Shown: in pieces, positions 28,296 to 38,024 of the stretch | How positions within the stretch are numbered: the stretch's first letter is position 1 | Layout of the letters: each line of letters opens with the position of its first letter | From: Actinomycetospora succinea | GTDB taxonomy: Bacteria; Actinomycetota; Actinomycetes; Mycobacteriales; Pseudonocardiaceae | Direction of reading: 5' to 3' | NCBI RefSeq assembly: GCF_004363095.1 | Contig: NZ_SNYO01000002.1 | Coordinates: 372,001-436,000, forward strand | Length of the DNA stretch: 64,000 nt | The notes under the pieces: generated by a model | What the model saw: only the letters and a program-made list of their open reading frames with translations | Told to the model about the DNA's origin: nothing | Database searches by the model: none | Program-made: the position numbers and the translations under genes

Positions 28296-29588
28296 ATGCA
28301 GGTTGACGAGCTGCTCAAGCCGTTCCCGATCAAGGAGTTCCACCCCTTCCCTCGGGCGCTGCTGGGGCCCGGCTCGCACGAGCTGATCGGACCCGAGGCC
28401 CTGAAGATGGGCTTCAAGAAGACGCTGATCATGACCTCGGGTCTGCGCGGGACGGACATCGTCCACAAGATCTCGGAGTCCATGAAGTGGCACGGCATCG
28501 AGACCGTGATCTACGACCAGGTTGAGTCCAACCCCAAGGACTACAACGTCATGGACTCGGTGAAGCTGTACCAGGAGAACAACTGCGACAGCTTCGTCTC
28601 CATCGGCGGCGGCTCGTCGCACGACGCCTGCAAGGGCGCCCGCGTCTCGGTCGCGCACGACGGCCGCAACGTCAACGAGTTCGAGGGCTTCAACCAGTCC
28701 GAGAACCCGAAGAACCCGCCGCACATCGCGGTCTCGACGACGGCCGGCACCGGCTCGGAGACCTCGTGGGCGTACGTCATCACCGACACGACCACGGACC
28801 CGAACAACCCGCACAAGTACGTCGCGTTCGACGACGCCTCGGTGACCAGCCTGGCGATCGACGACCCGGTGCTCTACTACGACTGCCCGGTCGACTTCAC
28901 CGCCCAGTGCGGCTTCGACGTGCTCGCGCACGCCTCCGAGCCCTACGTCTCGCGGCTGAACTTCGAGCCGAGCCTCGGCAACGCCATCCGCGCGATCGAG
29001 CTGACCAACGAGAACCTGCGCGAGGCCGTCTGGAACGGGCAGGACCTGCCCGGCCGCCAGGGCATGATGTACGCGCAGTACATCGCCGCCCAGGCGTTCA
29101 ACTCCGGTGGCCTCGGGATCATCCACTCGATCTCGCACGCGGTGTCGGCCTTCTACGACACCCACCACGGCCTGAACAACGCCGTCGCGCTCCCCCGCGT
29201 GTGGGCGTTCAACATGCCGGTGGCCTACAAGCGCTTCGCGCGCATCGCCCAGGCCATGGGCGTGGACACCACGCACATGACCGACGTGCAGGCCGCGGAG
29301 GCCGCGCTCGCCGCCGCCATCCGTCTGCTGCGCGACGTGGGCATCCCGGAGAAGTTCACCGACGTCACCCAGGACTCGTACTCGAAGAACCGTCTGGGCC
29401 AGGGCCCGACCAAGTTCTACGAGAACGAGAAGACCATCACGGGCAACGACGCCGACGTGGACCGCATCACCAACCACGTCCTCGGCGACGCCTGCACCCC
29501 GGGCAACCCCAAGGAGTGCACCTTCACGACGGTGCGCCCCGTGGTCGACCACTGCATGAACGGTGACCTGGACGACCTGCTGAGCTGA
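28296..29588 (+). CDS. mdo: NDMA-dependent methanol dehydrogenase (group III alcohol dehydrogenase)
   Basis: 430 residues. SIGGGSSHDACKGARV (NAD(P)-binding), TTAGTGSETSWAYVI, DFTAQCGFDVLAHASEPYVS and HSISHAVSAFYDTHHGLNN (metal ligands) are those of the Amycolatopsis/Mycobacterium MDO family. These decameric enzymes hold NADPH tightly and need an external electron acceptor; in vivo this is mycofactocin. Codon use is strongly biased, indicating high expression. It is followed by a long hairpin and then by MoxR and VWA accessory genes. Products would be formaldehyde from methanol, or aldehydes from short alcohols. Confidence 0.93.
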   Translation: MQVDELLKPFPIKEFHPFPRALLGPGSHELIGPEALKMGFKKTLIMTSGLRGTDIVHKISESMKWHGIETVIYDQVESNPKDYNVMDSVKLYQENNCDSFVSIGGGSSHDACKGARVSVAHDGRNVNEFEGFNQSENPKNPPHIAVSTTAGTGSETSWAYVITDTTTDPNNPHKYVAFDDASVTSLAIDDPVLYYDCPVDFTAQCGFDVLAHASEPYVSRLNFEPSLGNAIRAIELTNENLREAVWNGQDLPGRQGMMYAQYIAAQAFNSGGLGIIHSISHAVSAFYDTHHGLNNAVALPRVWAFNMPVAYKRFARIAQAMGVDTTHMTDVQAAEAALAAAIRLLRDVGIPEKFTDVTQDSYSKNRLGQGPTKFYENEKTITGNDADVDRITNHVLGDACTPGNPKECTFTTVRPVVDHCMNGDLDDLLS

Positions 29589-29596
29589 CGATCCAC

Positions 29597-29652
29597 CCGG
29601 AGCCCGGTGGGGTCGGGTCAGACTTCCTGGCCCGTTCTCCACCGGGCTCCGG
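29597..29652 (+). terminator. Long hairpin between mdo and moxR (terminator or attenuator)
   Basis: Perfect 14-bp GC-rich arms (29597-29610 and 29639-29652) enclose a 28-nt loop, 8 bp after the mdo stop. The downstream genes lie on the same strand, so it probably sets the ratio of abundant dehydrogenase to scarce accessory proteins. Confidence 0.6.
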
Positions 29653-29711
29653 TGCGCCCGGCGCGCATACTGAGTTCCCCGAGAGCTGTCCCGACTGAGA
29701 GGAAGCGCTGC

Positions 29712-30974
29712 GTGAGCACCCCGACCGACCGGACCGAGACCACGTCACCCTTCGGGTCGGTCGACGAGGTCGTCGACGCGCTCGCCGAGCAGGGCTACAT
29801 CGCCGACCGCCGCCTGGCGACCACGGTGTTCCTGCTGACCCGGCTCGAGAAGCCCCTCCTGCTCGAGGGCCCGGCCGGCGTCGGCAAGACCGAGCTCGCG
29901 AAGATGCTCGCGCTCGCGACGGGCCGGCGCTTCCTGCGACTGCAGTGCTACGAGGGCCAGGACGAGACCAAGGCCCTCTACGAGTGGGACTACGGCAAGC
30001 AGCTGCTCTACACCCAGATGCTCCGCGAGAAGATCGCCGAGATCGTCCAGGACGCCCCCGACATCAAGACATCGGTCGAGCGGATCGCCGCCCAGGACAG
30101 CGTCTTCTTCTCCGAGGAGTTCCTCGCCGAGCGCCCCCTCATGGAGGCGATCCGGTCCGACGAGCCCGTCGTGCTGCTGATCGACGAGGTCGACCGCGCG
30201 GACGAGGCCCTCGAGGCCGTGCTGCTCGAGACCCTCGGCGAGTTCCAGATCTCGGTGCCCGAGGTCGGCACGTTCCAGGCGCAGAACGCGCCCTACGTCA
30301 TCCTGACCAGCAACAACACGCGTGACCTGGCCGCCGCCCTCAAGCGCCGCTGCCTGCACCTGTTCCTCGACTACCCGACCGCCGAGCGCGAGCTGGAGAT
30401 CGTCCGGTCGAAGGAGACCGGGCTCCCCGAGGCCACGGCGCGCGAGCTCGTCGAGGTCGTCCGCGGGCTGCGCGAGCTCGAGCTGCGCAAGGCGCCGAGC
30501 ATCTCCGAGACCATCGACTGGGCGCGCACGCTCGCCGTCCTCGGCGTCGACGAGCTGAACAGCTCCGTCCTCTCCGACACGGTGTCGGTGGTCGTCAAGT
30601 ACGACAAGGACGTCACCAAGGCCCTCGGCGCCCTGCCGAAGCTCGTCGACCCGAACGCCGAGATCCCCGACGCGCACGGTCACGGGCACGGTCACGGCCA
30701 CGGGCACGGCCACGAGGACAACGGCCACTCGAGCGGCCCGGCGCCGGCCACCGCGCGCATCGTCCACGACGACGAGGAGGACGGCCCCGACGGGCGCTCC
30801 GTGCGCGCGGCCAAGGACGAGGAGGGCCGCCACGTCGGCCACTACGCCGCCGGGGTGGAGCAGAAGGAGAAGGCCCGCAGCGGCGAGATCGAGCCCCCGA
30901 AGAAGCGGCCGGTGAGCCCGGGCCAGGGCACCCGCTCGTTCGGCGCGGGCCTCGGCAAGCGCCGCGCGCTCTAG
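29712..30974 (+). CDS. MoxR-family AAA+ ATPase with His-rich linker
   Basis: 420 residues. Walker A EGPAGVGKTELAKML, Walker B VVLLIDEVDRADEALEA, sensor 1 VILTSNNTRDL, and the arginine finger region LKRRCLHLF define the MoxR group. After residue ~320 comes a tract of alternating Gly-His (about seven His within HGHGHGHGHGHGHE), then an acidic/basic disordered tail. MoxR ATPases work with VWA proteins to insert metals or remodel dehydrogenases. The GTG at 29712 follows GAGAGGAAG. It forms a pair with the next gene, also His-rich. Confidence 0.88.
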   Translation: MSTPTDRTETTSPFGSVDEVVDALAEQGYIADRRLATTVFLLTRLEKPLLLEGPAGVGKTELAKMLALATGRRFLRLQCYEGQDETKALYEWDYGKQLLYTQMLREKIAEIVQDAPDIKTSVERIAAQDSVFFSEEFLAERPLMEAIRSDEPVVLLIDEVDRADEALEAVLLETLGEFQISVPEVGTFQAQNAPYVILTSNNTRDLAAALKRRCLHLFLDYPTAERELEIVRSKETGLPEATARELVEVVRGLRELELRKAPSISETIDWARTLAVLGVDELNSSVLSDTVSVVVKYDKDVTKALGALPKLVDPNAEIPDAHGHGHGHGHGHGHEDNGHSSGPAPATARIVHDDEEDGPDGRSVRAAKDEEGRHVGHYAAGVEQKEKARSGEIEPPKKRPVSPGQGTRSFGAGLGKRRAL

Positions 30975-31004
30975 CCCGCCCGGACGCTCGAGAGGAGGGC
31001 CTCG

Positions 31005-32549
31005 ATGGAGGCCAGCATCCACCGCTTCGTCCGGCTGCTCCGCATCCGGCAGGTCAGGATCTCCACCTCGGAGGTCCTCGACGCCATGAACTGCGCGCGC
31101 GAGCCCGGCGTGCTCGCCGACCGCGAGACGCTCAAGGCGGCGCTGCGCGTCTCGCTGGTCAAGGACATCCGCGACGAGGACACCTACGACGAGATCTTCG
31201 ACGCCTTCTTCGCCCTGGTGCGGATCGGGAACGAGGACCGCGGGCACGGCCACGGGCACGGCCACGAGGACCTCTCCGACGACGGTGCCCTGGAGAACTT
31301 CACGCTCTCCGACGAGCCGAGCGAGACCCCCGAGCAGGGCCACGACCACGGCGCGCCCGTCGACATCAAGGAGTTCTTCGACCCCGAGGACATGGCCCAG
31401 CAGTACAACCTGCACCAGGAGGCCAACAAGATCGACCTCGCGGCGATGACCGACGAGATCGTCTTCTCCAAGGACGGCGCGACCGACCAGACCGGCACCC
31501 AGGAGAAGGTCCAGATCGAGACCGACCGCCTGCACGGTGGCGGCCTGCCCGGGGACATCGCGACCGACTCCGGGACGAAGGTCGACGCCGACCTCAACGT
31601 CGCTCAGCAGGAGGCCCTGCTGGGCTGGCTGCAGGGCGTCGAGGACGGGATCTCCGACGAGGGCGACGAGACCGACGCGATGGCGCTGCGCCGCCGGCTC
31701 GCCGGGATGCTCGAGAACCTGCCCGAGGCGATCAAGCGCCACCTCGAGCGCTTGATGGAGATCGAGCAGCGGATCGTCGACGGGGGGCACGCCGACGAGG
31801 ACGCCCACAAGGCCGAGGTCGACCGCGCCCAGGAGCACGAGCGCCAGCAGCTCGAGGACTCCCTGCGCCGGCTCGCGAAGACCCTGCACGGCGCGCTGAC
31901 CCACAAGCGCCGCGAGTCCCCGCGCGGGCGCATCGACCCCGGCCGCACGATGCGCCGCAACATGCGCTTCGACGGCATCCCGTTCCGCCCGGTGACCGTC
32001 TCGCGCACCGAGGACAAGCCGCGCCTCGTGATCCTCGCCGACGTGTCGCTGTCGGTGCGCGCCACCGCGCGGTTCACGCTGCACCTCGTGCACGGCCTGC
32101 AGGACATGTTCGGGCAGGTCCGCTCGTTCGCGTTCGTGTCCGACCTCATGGAGGTCACCGACCTCTTCGCCGACCACACCGTCGAGGACGCCCTGGGGCT
32201 GATCTTCGGCGGCGACCTCATCGACGTCGACGCCAACTCCGACTACGGCACGGCGTTCGGCACGTTCCTCGACGACCACGGGTCGGCGGTCAACCGGCGC
32301 TCGACGGTGATCATCCTGGGCGACGGCCGGGGCAACGGGAACGACGCGAACATGGAGGCGTTCGCCGAGATCACCCGCCGGGCGCGCGAGACGATCTGGC
32401 TGACGCCGGAGCCGCGCTACTCGTGGGGGCTCGGCGCCTGCGACCTGCCGCGCTACGCCGAGTTCGTCGACCGCATCCGTGTGGTGCGCGACCTCACCGG
32501 GCTCTCCGAGGTCAGCCACGACATGGCGGCCGAGATGATCGGGCGGTGA
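31005..32549 (+). CDS. CoxE-like VWA-domain protein with His-rich segment
   Basis: 514 residues. The N-terminal helical region (FVRLLRIRQVRISTSEVLDA) is typical of CoxE-like proteins; a GHGHGHGHED stretch occurs near residue 76 and GHDHG near 110. The VWA domain (about 340-500) has a modified MIDAS: ILADVSLSVRATARF (DxSxS), with GDGRGNGND later. It is the expected partner of the MoxR ATPase. Neighbouring mdo suggests the pair matures or metallates the methanol dehydrogenase. The stop overlaps the next gene (GTGA). Confidence 0.85.
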   Translation: MEASIHRFVRLLRIRQVRISTSEVLDAMNCAREPGVLADRETLKAALRVSLVKDIRDEDTYDEIFDAFFALVRIGNEDRGHGHGHGHEDLSDDGALENFTLSDEPSETPEQGHDHGAPVDIKEFFDPEDMAQQYNLHQEANKIDLAAMTDEIVFSKDGATDQTGTQEKVQIETDRLHGGGLPGDIATDSGTKVDADLNVAQQEALLGWLQGVEDGISDEGDETDAMALRRRLAGMLENLPEAIKRHLERLMEIEQRIVDGGHADEDAHKAEVDRAQEHERQQLEDSLRRLAKTLHGALTHKRRESPRGRIDPGRTMRRNMRFDGIPFRPVTVSRTEDKPRLVILADVSLSVRATARFTLHLVHGLQDMFGQVRSFAFVSDLMEVTDLFADHTVEDALGLIFGGDLIDVDANSDYGTAFGTFLDDHGSAVNRRSTVIILGDGRGNGNDANMEAFAEITRRARETIWLTPEPRYSWGLGACDLPRYAEFVDRIRVVRDLTGLSEVSHDMAAEMIGR

Positions 32550-33493
32550 CCGGGCTGGCGGACCCCGTGTCCTCCGCGGGGTCCACGGGCACCGTGCGCA
32601 TCGACCCGCTGGCCGCGGCGCACCCGGGGCGGTGGGAGGACCCGCACGTCGTCGTCTGCCACATCGACCGGGCCGCCGTGCCGGTGCGCCTGGCCGCCGC
32701 CCGCCCGCCGGAGCGGGTGACCGAGCACTTCGAGGTGCACCGCCCCGGCGACCGCCTGCTCGTCCTGCACCGGCTGCGCCCCGACGAGCTCGACGACGAC
32801 ATCGCGGGCCTCATCGCGGGCGAGCTGTCCGGCCTCGTGACCTCGGCGGGCGACTTCGAGCGCATCTTCACCGGGATCGTGCGCTCGACGATCAGCGACC
32901 CGATCACGGCGTGGTCGACGTTCTACGCCAACAGCCTCGCGGTCCTGCGCGATCCCCGGGCGCCCGCCGACCCGGGGGCACCCCCGGAGTCGTCGCTGGC
33001 GGCGTTCGCCCCGGTGCACGAGCGCGCGCTCGCCGAGCTCCGCGGCCGCACGGTGCTCGACGTCGGCACGTGCTTCGGCTTCCTGCCCCTGCGCCTGGCG
33101 CAGGAGGGGTTCGAGGTGATCGCCACCGACCACACCCCGGGCACCATGGCCCTGCTCGGCGCCGTCGCCGCGCGTCGCGGCGAGGCCGTGCGCCCCGTCG
33201 TCGCCGACGCCCGCGCGCTGCCCGCCGCCGCGCGCTCGGTCGACACCGTGACCGCCGTGCACCTGCTCGAGCACCTGCCGGCCACCGAGACCGCCGTCGT
33301 GCTCGACGAGATGCTCCGGGTGGCGCGCCGGCGCGTGGTCGTCGCCGTGCCCTACGAGGACGTCCCCGAGCCCGTGTACGGGCACGTGCGGACCTTCGAC
33401 CACGCCGCCCTGCACGCCCTCGGCGAGCGCACCGGGCGTCCCTACACGGTCGCCGACGACCACGGCGGCTGGCTCGTGGTCGATGTGGGCTGA
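32546..33493 (+). CDS. mftM: SAM methyltransferase, probable mycofactocin glucan methyltransferase MftM
   Basis: 315 residues. N-terminal ~150 residues are family-specific (WSTFYANSLAVLRD); the Rossmann domain has VLDVGTCFGFLPLRLAQEG, VVADARALPAAARS and VTAVHLLEHLPATE. From memory, MftM of Mycolicibacterium smegmatis, which O-methylates the oligoglucose of mycofactocin, is encoded in the methanol dehydrogenase neighbourhood, which matches this context. It is coupled to the VWA gene. The alternative is an unrelated small-molecule methyltransferase. Confidence 0.68.
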   Translation: MTGLADPVSSAGSTGTVRIDPLAAAHPGRWEDPHVVVCHIDRAAVPVRLAAARPPERVTEHFEVHRPGDRLLVLHRLRPDELDDDIAGLIAGELSGLVTSAGDFERIFTGIVRSTISDPITAWSTFYANSLAVLRDPRAPADPGAPPESSLAAFAPVHERALAELRGRTVLDVGTCFGFLPLRLAQEGFEVIATDHTPGTMALLGAVAARRGEAVRPVVADARALPAAARSVDTVTAVHLLEHLPATETAVVLDEMLRVARRRVVVAVPYEDVPEPVYGHVRTFDHAALHALGERTGRPYTVADDHGGWLVVDVG

Positions 33494-33497
33494 CGCC

Positions 33498-33543
33498 CAG
33501 GTGAGCAGTATGGACGGCTATAGCCGTCCATACTGCTCACCTG
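33498..33543. terminator. Perfect 46-bp palindrome between convergent genes
   Basis: Two 23-bp arms meet without a spacer (33498-33520 and 33521-33543), starting CAGGTGAGCAG. It sits 5 bp after the methyltransferase stop and 5 bp before the opposite stop, so it can terminate both transcripts. Confidence 0.75.
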
Positions 33544-33547
33544 CGCG

Positions 33548-35050
33548 CTAGCGCACGTCCTCCGGCGGCTCGACCTCGCGGCGAAGGATCTTCCCGGTGG
33601 GGCCCTTCGGCAGCTCGTCGAGCAGCCACACGTGGCGCGGGTACTTGTAGGCCGCGACGCGCTCCTTGGCGAACTCCCGCAGCTCGTCCACGCCGACCTC
33701 GGCGCCCGGCCGCAGGGCGACGGCCGCGCCGACCTCCTCGCCGAGGTCGCGGTGCGCGATCCCGACCACGGCCACCTCGGCGACCGCCGAGTGCTCGTAG
33801 AGGGCCTCCTCGATCTCGCGCGGGTAGACGTTGTAGCCCCCGCGGATGATCATCTCCTTCTTGCGGTCGACGATGAAGTAGTAGCCGTCGTCGTCGCGGC
33901 GCCCGACGTCCCCGGTGCGGAACCAGCCGTCCGGGATCGACTCGGCGGTCGCGTCGGGGCGACCCCAGTACCCCTTCATCAGGCCCTCGCCGCGGATGGC
34001 GATCTCCCCGGCGTCGTCGCCGGTCACGTCGTTGCCGTCGTCGTCGACCAGGCGCAGCTCCATGCCGGCCACCGGCGTCCCGACCGACCCGGCCTTGCGC
34101 TCGGCGTCGGGGTGGTTGAACGAGGCCACCGGCGAGGTCTCGGACAGGCCGTAGCCCTCGAGGACCGTGCAGCCGAAGGTCTCCTCGAACTCGCGGAGCA
34201 CCTCGACCGGCATCGCCGACCCGCCGGAGATGCAGCAGCGCAGGGACGACACGTCGTACTGCTCGCGCCCGCCCACGTGCAGCAGACCGGAGTACATGGT
34301 GGGCACGCCCTCGAAGACGGTCACCCGGTCGCGCCCGATCATCGACAGCGCCTTCGTGCCGTCGAAGCGCGGCAGCAGCGTGAGGCAGGCACCGGTCAGC
34401 ACGGCGGAGTTCAGGCCGCACGTCAGCCCGAAGACGTGGAAGAGCGGCAGGCAGCCCATCACCACGTCGTCGGCGGTGATCTCCGTGAGCGTGCGGGCGG
34501 AGACGGCGGCGTTCGAGGACAGGTTCGCGTGGGTCAGCTCGGCGCCCTTGGGCGCACCCGTGGTCCCCGAGGTGTAGAGGATGACCGCGGTCTCGTCGTC
34601 GGCGCGGTCGACGGGCTCGGTGAGCGGCTCGGCGCCCTCGAGCTGGGCCTCCTCGGGTCCCGCCGCGCCGACGGCGATCACGTCGAGGTCCCGGTCGCGC
34701 GCCGCCTCCCGTGCCCCGTCGGCGGCCCCGTCCCACGCGAAGACCACCGAGATGCCGGCGTCGTCGAGGTAGAACTCGATCTCCCGGCCCTTGAGCAGCG
34801 GGTTCATCGGGACGACGACGCAGCCGGCCAGCAGGGCGCCGTAGAAGACCACCGGGAACGCCGGGACGTTCGGGAAGACCATGCCCACCCGGGCGCCGGG
34901 CTCCAGGCCGCGCGAGCGCAGCAGCCCGGCGACACCGCGCGCGGCGTCGAGGAACTCGCCGTAGGTCAGGACCGTGTCGTCGAGGCGCAGCGCCGGCCGG
35001 TCGCCGTGCTCCTCCGCGGTCTCCACCAGCGCCGTCGCCAGGTTCGTCAT
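33548..35050 (-). CDS. Acyl-CoA synthetase (long-chain fatty-acid-CoA ligase type)
   Basis: 500 residues. AMP-binding motifs [65 protein letters not shown], and terminal [11 protein letters not shown] with the catalytic lysine. ATG 35050. The family makes CoA thioesters of fatty or aromatic acids. The gene stands alone between the mftM-side palindrome and the nitric oxide synthase gene. Confidence 0.88.
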   Translation of the reverse strand: MTNLATALVETAEEHGDRPALRLDDTVLTYGEFLDAARGVAGLLRSRGLEPGARVGMVFPNVPAFPVVFYGALLAGCVVVPMNPLLKGREIEFYLDDAGISVVFAWDGAADGAREAARDRDLDVIAVGAAGPEEAQLEGAEPLTEPVDRADDETAVILYTSGTTGAPKGAELTHANLSSNAAVSARTLTEITADDVVMGCLPLFHVFGLTCGLNSAVLTGACLTLLPRFDGTKALSMIGRDRVTVFEGVPTMYSGLLHVGGREQYDVSSLRCCISGGSAMPVEVLREFEETFGCTVLEGYGLSETSPVASFNHPDAERKAGSVGTPVAGMELRLVDDDGNDVTGDDAGEIAIRGEGLMKGYWGRPDATAESIPDGWFRTGDVGRRDDDGYYFIVDRKKEMIIRGGYNVYPREIEEALYEHSAVAEVAVVGIAHRDLGEEVGAAVALRPGAEVGVDELREFAKERVAAYKYPRHVWLLDELPKGPTGKILRREVEPPEDVR

Positions 35051-35102
35051 CGCGGCCCTGTGCCCCGATCGGCGCAGGCTCAACCGCTGATCAGACAGCT
35101 GC

Positions 35103-36599
35103 TCAGACGGGGCAGCCGCCCGCCCGCGCCGCGGCCTGGTCGTCCAGGCGGAACATCGGTCCGGTGTCGGTGGGCTCGTCGTAGTACCGGTGGAACACCG
35201 GGGTGAGCCCGCCCGAGATCGGCGGCACGATCCAGCTCCAGTCCACCGGGCACGTCCGGCCCGCGGCCTCCTCCTTCTCCACGAAGCGCAGGAAGCGCCG
35301 CGACTCGCCGTGGTGGTCGGCGAGGGAGACGCCGGCCTCGTCGAAGGAGTGCTGCACGGCGGCGGTGAGCTCGACGGCCGCACGGTCGCGCCACAAGGTG
35401 CGGTCGCTCGAGGTGTCGAGGCCCATCGCCTCGGCGACCTCGCCGAGCATGTCGTAGCGGTCGGCGTCGGCGAGGTTGCGGGCCGAGATCTCGGTGGCCA
35501 TGTACCAGCCGTTGAACGGCGCGGCCGGGTAGGAGATCCCGCCGATGTCCAGGCGCATGTTGCTGATCACCGGCAGCGCGTGCCAGCGCAGCTCGAGGTC
35601 GGCGAACCACGCGTGGTCGGGGTGGGTCAGCGGCACCTCGAGCACGGCGTCGGCCGGGATCTCGTGGACCTGCGGGCCCTCGACGACGTGCTCGCCGCCG
35701 CCGCTGACGACCAGCGGCAGGACGTCGAAGCGCCCCATCGGGCTCGGCGGCATCCAGCCCAGGGTGCGGGCGGTGTCGGTGAAGCCCGCGGTGCGCGGGT
35801 CGCCGAGCGCCCGGCCGCCGGCGCGGTAGCCCGCGTACCGGATGAGCTGCTCGTTCCAGATCCGCGGCCCGCGTCCCGACGGCCCGTCGGGGGCGAACAC
35901 GGTGATCGTCGAGCGGATGCGCCCCTTGCGCGTCGCCTCCCGCAGGTGCCCGACGCACTCGGCGGCGACCTCGTCGGGCGCGGTGACGTGCCGGCGGTCG
36001 CGCAGGTGCAGGCTGCGCCAGTACAGCCGCCCGATGCAGCGCGCCGAGTTCCGCCACGCGATGCGCGCGCCGAACTCCAGCTCCTCGGTGGTGTGGACGT
36101 AGGTCCCGGTGCGGGCGATCTCCTCGCGGACCGCGGCGACGCGGGGCTCGGCGGGGCCCGCGGCCGGGGTCTCGGCGTGGAAGAGGCGGACGAACTCCTC
36201 GGCCTCGGCGGGGTCGACGCCGGGGCGGCGCGGGGTCGTGTCGCCGGCGCGGTCGCCGGTCGTGTCGCCGGTGCGGGCGGCCGGGACCGCGGGCAGCGCC
36301 GCGGAGTCGACCTCGACGGTGCTCTCCGGGGCGGCCGTCTCCAAGGGTCCGGACGGCGCCACGGGCGCGCTGACCCGCGCCACGCTCGGCGCTGCGGCGG
36401 CCACCGACGGCGGGACGTGACCCGGGCCGCCGGCCGGGCGCGCGGTGTAGGGCCGCGGGCCGTGGGGATGCACGGGGCCGTGCGGAGCGGGCTGGGGCGG
36501 GGCAGCGGGGACCCGGGGTGGGGTCCGACCGTCCGGGGTCTGCGGGGAGGGGGACGTCCGGTCCCCGGTGCCGACGACATCGATCATGCCGCGCGTCAT
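35103..36599 (-). CDS. nos: Bacterial nitric oxide synthase oxygenase domain protein with Pro-rich N-terminal extension
   Basis: 498 residues. The oxygenase core (~135-498) carries the heme thiolate in [33 protein letters not shown] with the arginine-binding Trp/Tyr/Glu, and [12 protein letters not shown]. No reductase domain is fused, as in all bNOS. Unusually, about 130 residues of Pro/Ala/Thr-rich disordered sequence precede the core, including [17 protein letters not shown] 36599 with GGAGGTGGC ribosome site. It converts L-arginine to citrulline and NO with electrons from a cellular reductase. A flavohemoglobin gene lies 1.7 kb away in the divergent direction. Confidence 0.9.
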   Translation of the reverse strand: MTRGMIDVVGTGDRTSPSPQTPDGRTPPRVPAAPPQPAPHGPVHPHGPRPYTARPAGGPGHVPPSVAAAAPSVARVSAPVAPSGPLETAAPESTVEVDSAALPAVPAARTGDTTGDRAGDTTPRRPGVDPAEAEEFVRLFHAETPAAGPAEPRVAAVREEIARTGTYVHTTEELEFGARIAWRNSARCIGRLYWRSLHLRDRRHVTAPDEVAAECVGHLREATRKGRIRSTITVFAPDGPSGRGPRIWNEQLIRYAGYRAGGRALGDPRTAGFTDTARTLGWMPPSPMGRFDVLPLVVSGGGEHVVEGPQVHEIPADAVLEVPLTHPDHAWFADLELRWHALPVISNMRLDIGGISYPAAPFNGWYMATEISARNLADADRYDMLGEVAEAMGLDTSSDRTLWRDRAAVELTAAVQHSFDEAGVSLADHHGESRRFLRFVEKEEAAGRTCPVDWSWIVPPISGGLTPVFHRYYDEPTDTGPMFRLDDQAAARAGGCPV

Positions 36600-36684
36600 G
36601 CCACCTCCGTGTCTCGAGCCGTCCCCGTACGGCCGACTGACCACTCTGCCGCCCCGGCTCCCGGAACGGATCTCGCTGTTCGGA

Positions 36685-36912
36685 TCAGTTCCCCCGGCGG
36701 ACGTCCGAACCGTGATGACCCCTTCGGCCCAGCGCCGCACCGCCGATCAGAGCGGCGAGCACGACGCTGACCAGCAGAAATCCTTGATCGCGGAGGTCCG
36801 GGAGTGCGACGCCGAGCATGATGACCACGAACGGGTACGCGACGGCGGCGACGGCCACGCGGTGTTCGCTCCACGGTCTCGAGCGCGTGCCGGCGCACGG
36901 GGACGGCTCCAC
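36685..36912 (-). CDS. Small two-helix membrane protein
   Basis: 75 residues from a GTG at 36912. Two hydrophobic stretches (VAAVAYPFVVIMLGVALP and FLLVSVVLAALIGGAALG) suggest a hairpin membrane protein. No family recognised. It is upstream of and in the same direction as the NOS gene (86-bp gap). A TACAGT box precedes the start by ~10 bp, which suggests a leaderless transcript. Confidence 0.5.
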   Translation of the reverse strand: MEPSPCAGTRSRPWSEHRVAVAAVAYPFVVIMLGVALPDLRDQGFLLVSVVLAALIGGAALGRRGHHGSDVRRGN

Positions 36913-37115
36913 GCGGGCCCACTGTAGTGGGCGGCTCGACCACCCTTCGCACACACCGGCCCTTCTCGACGGCCCCGGGCATCGTCGCAGCGCACGGGTC
37001 GTCCGTCGCCGGTCGATCGCATCTGGCACGCTGTCCGGTCGACAACGTGTGATGGCTTCGTATACAGCGCGTGACGCCGCCGGAGGCGACGCGTGGCGGG
37101 GCCGGGAGGTGCACC

Positions 37116-38024
37116 GTGACGCGAGCCCGGGGGCCCGCGGGCCACGAGCCGGACGGCACCGGTGGGATGCGCGCGCCCGGCGCCCGCCCGGCGGGCCCGC
37201 CCGCCGACGACGCCGAGACGGCCGCGCTGCCCGTGGTGCCTCCGGCCGGGCTCGCCGGCCCGGTCGACGCCGGCCGCCCCTCCCCCGCCGTGCCGGAGGT
37301 GCCGGCGATCGCCGACATCGCCGCGCCCGGCCGCCCGGACGTCGACGCCGTCGTCGCCCCCGAGGCGCCGGCGGCCCGCCGCCGACCCCGCCCCTCGCGG
37401 CACATGCGCGCCCGGGCCGACGAGATGGCCCGGATGCTCTCGCGTGCGGCGCCCGCGGGCGCCCGCCGGCGCGGGCTGTCGTCGGTGCCCGCCGCGGCCG
37501 CCGTGATGGCCGCCGTCGCGGTCGGGGGCGTCGGGATCGCGCTGGGGCTCGACGCCCAGCGCACCGGCGCCGAGATCGCGCTCCCCGGTGTGCCGAACGT
37601 GCCCGCCGACCAGACGCCGGTCCCGGAGACCCCGGAGCACACCCTCCCGACCGTCGACACCGGCGTCGTCGAGGCGCTCGACCCGGACGAGGGCCGGGCC
37701 CCGGAGCCGTCGTCGGTCGCCGCGTCGGCCCGCCGGGCCCCGGCGCCGGCCGCCCCGCCGCGCGCCACCACCCCGACCTCGCGCCACCGGCCGACGTCCA
37801 CGACGGCGCGGTCGACCACGCCCGACCGCTCGACCACGACCACCTCGCGCACGCCGCGGTCGACGACGCCGAGCCCGACCCCGCGCGCGGACGCGGGGAC
37901 GAACGGCGGCGCCCCCGAGGGCGCGGCCGTCGGGAGCCGCGGGCTCGGGGACCTCGACAGCGACGCCCCGGACCCGTCATCGTCGTCGTCGCCCCTGGAC
38001 GGCGGGACCACCACCGCCGAGTGA
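37116..38024 (+). CDS. Pro/Thr-rich single-pass membrane protein
   Basis: 302 residues from GTG 37116, after GGGAGG. The N-terminal ~110 residues are Pro/Ala-rich and cytoplasmic, with a basic patch (ARRRPRPSRHMRARADEM); one membrane helix lies at about 125-150 (VPAAAAVMAAVAVGGVG). The C-terminal ~150 residues are Thr/Pro/Ser-rich (RSTTPDRSTTTTSRTPRSTT) and probably extracytoplasmic. No domain is recognised. It lies between the NOS and flavohemoglobin genes, which share the same low-complexity style. Confidence 0.6.
   Translation: MTRARGPAGHEPDGTGGMRAPGARPAGPPADDAETAALPVVPPAGLAGPVDAGRPSPAVPEVPAIADIAAPGRPDVDAVVAPEAPAARRRPRPSRHMRARADEMARMLSRAAPAGARRRGLSSVPAAAAVMAAVAVGGVGIALGLDAQRTGAEIALPGVPNVPADQTPVPETPEHTLPTVDTGVVEALDPDEGRAPEPSSVAASARRAPAPAAPPRATTPTSRHRPTSTTARSTTPDRSTTTTSRTPRSTTPSPTPRADAGTNGGAPEGAAVGSRGLGDLDSDAPDPSSSSSPLDGGTTTAE

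Noticed and set aside
30670-30720. Short direct repeats that could look like a small CRISPR or satellite
   Set aside because: They are in-frame Gly-His codons of the MoxR protein, with no spacers.
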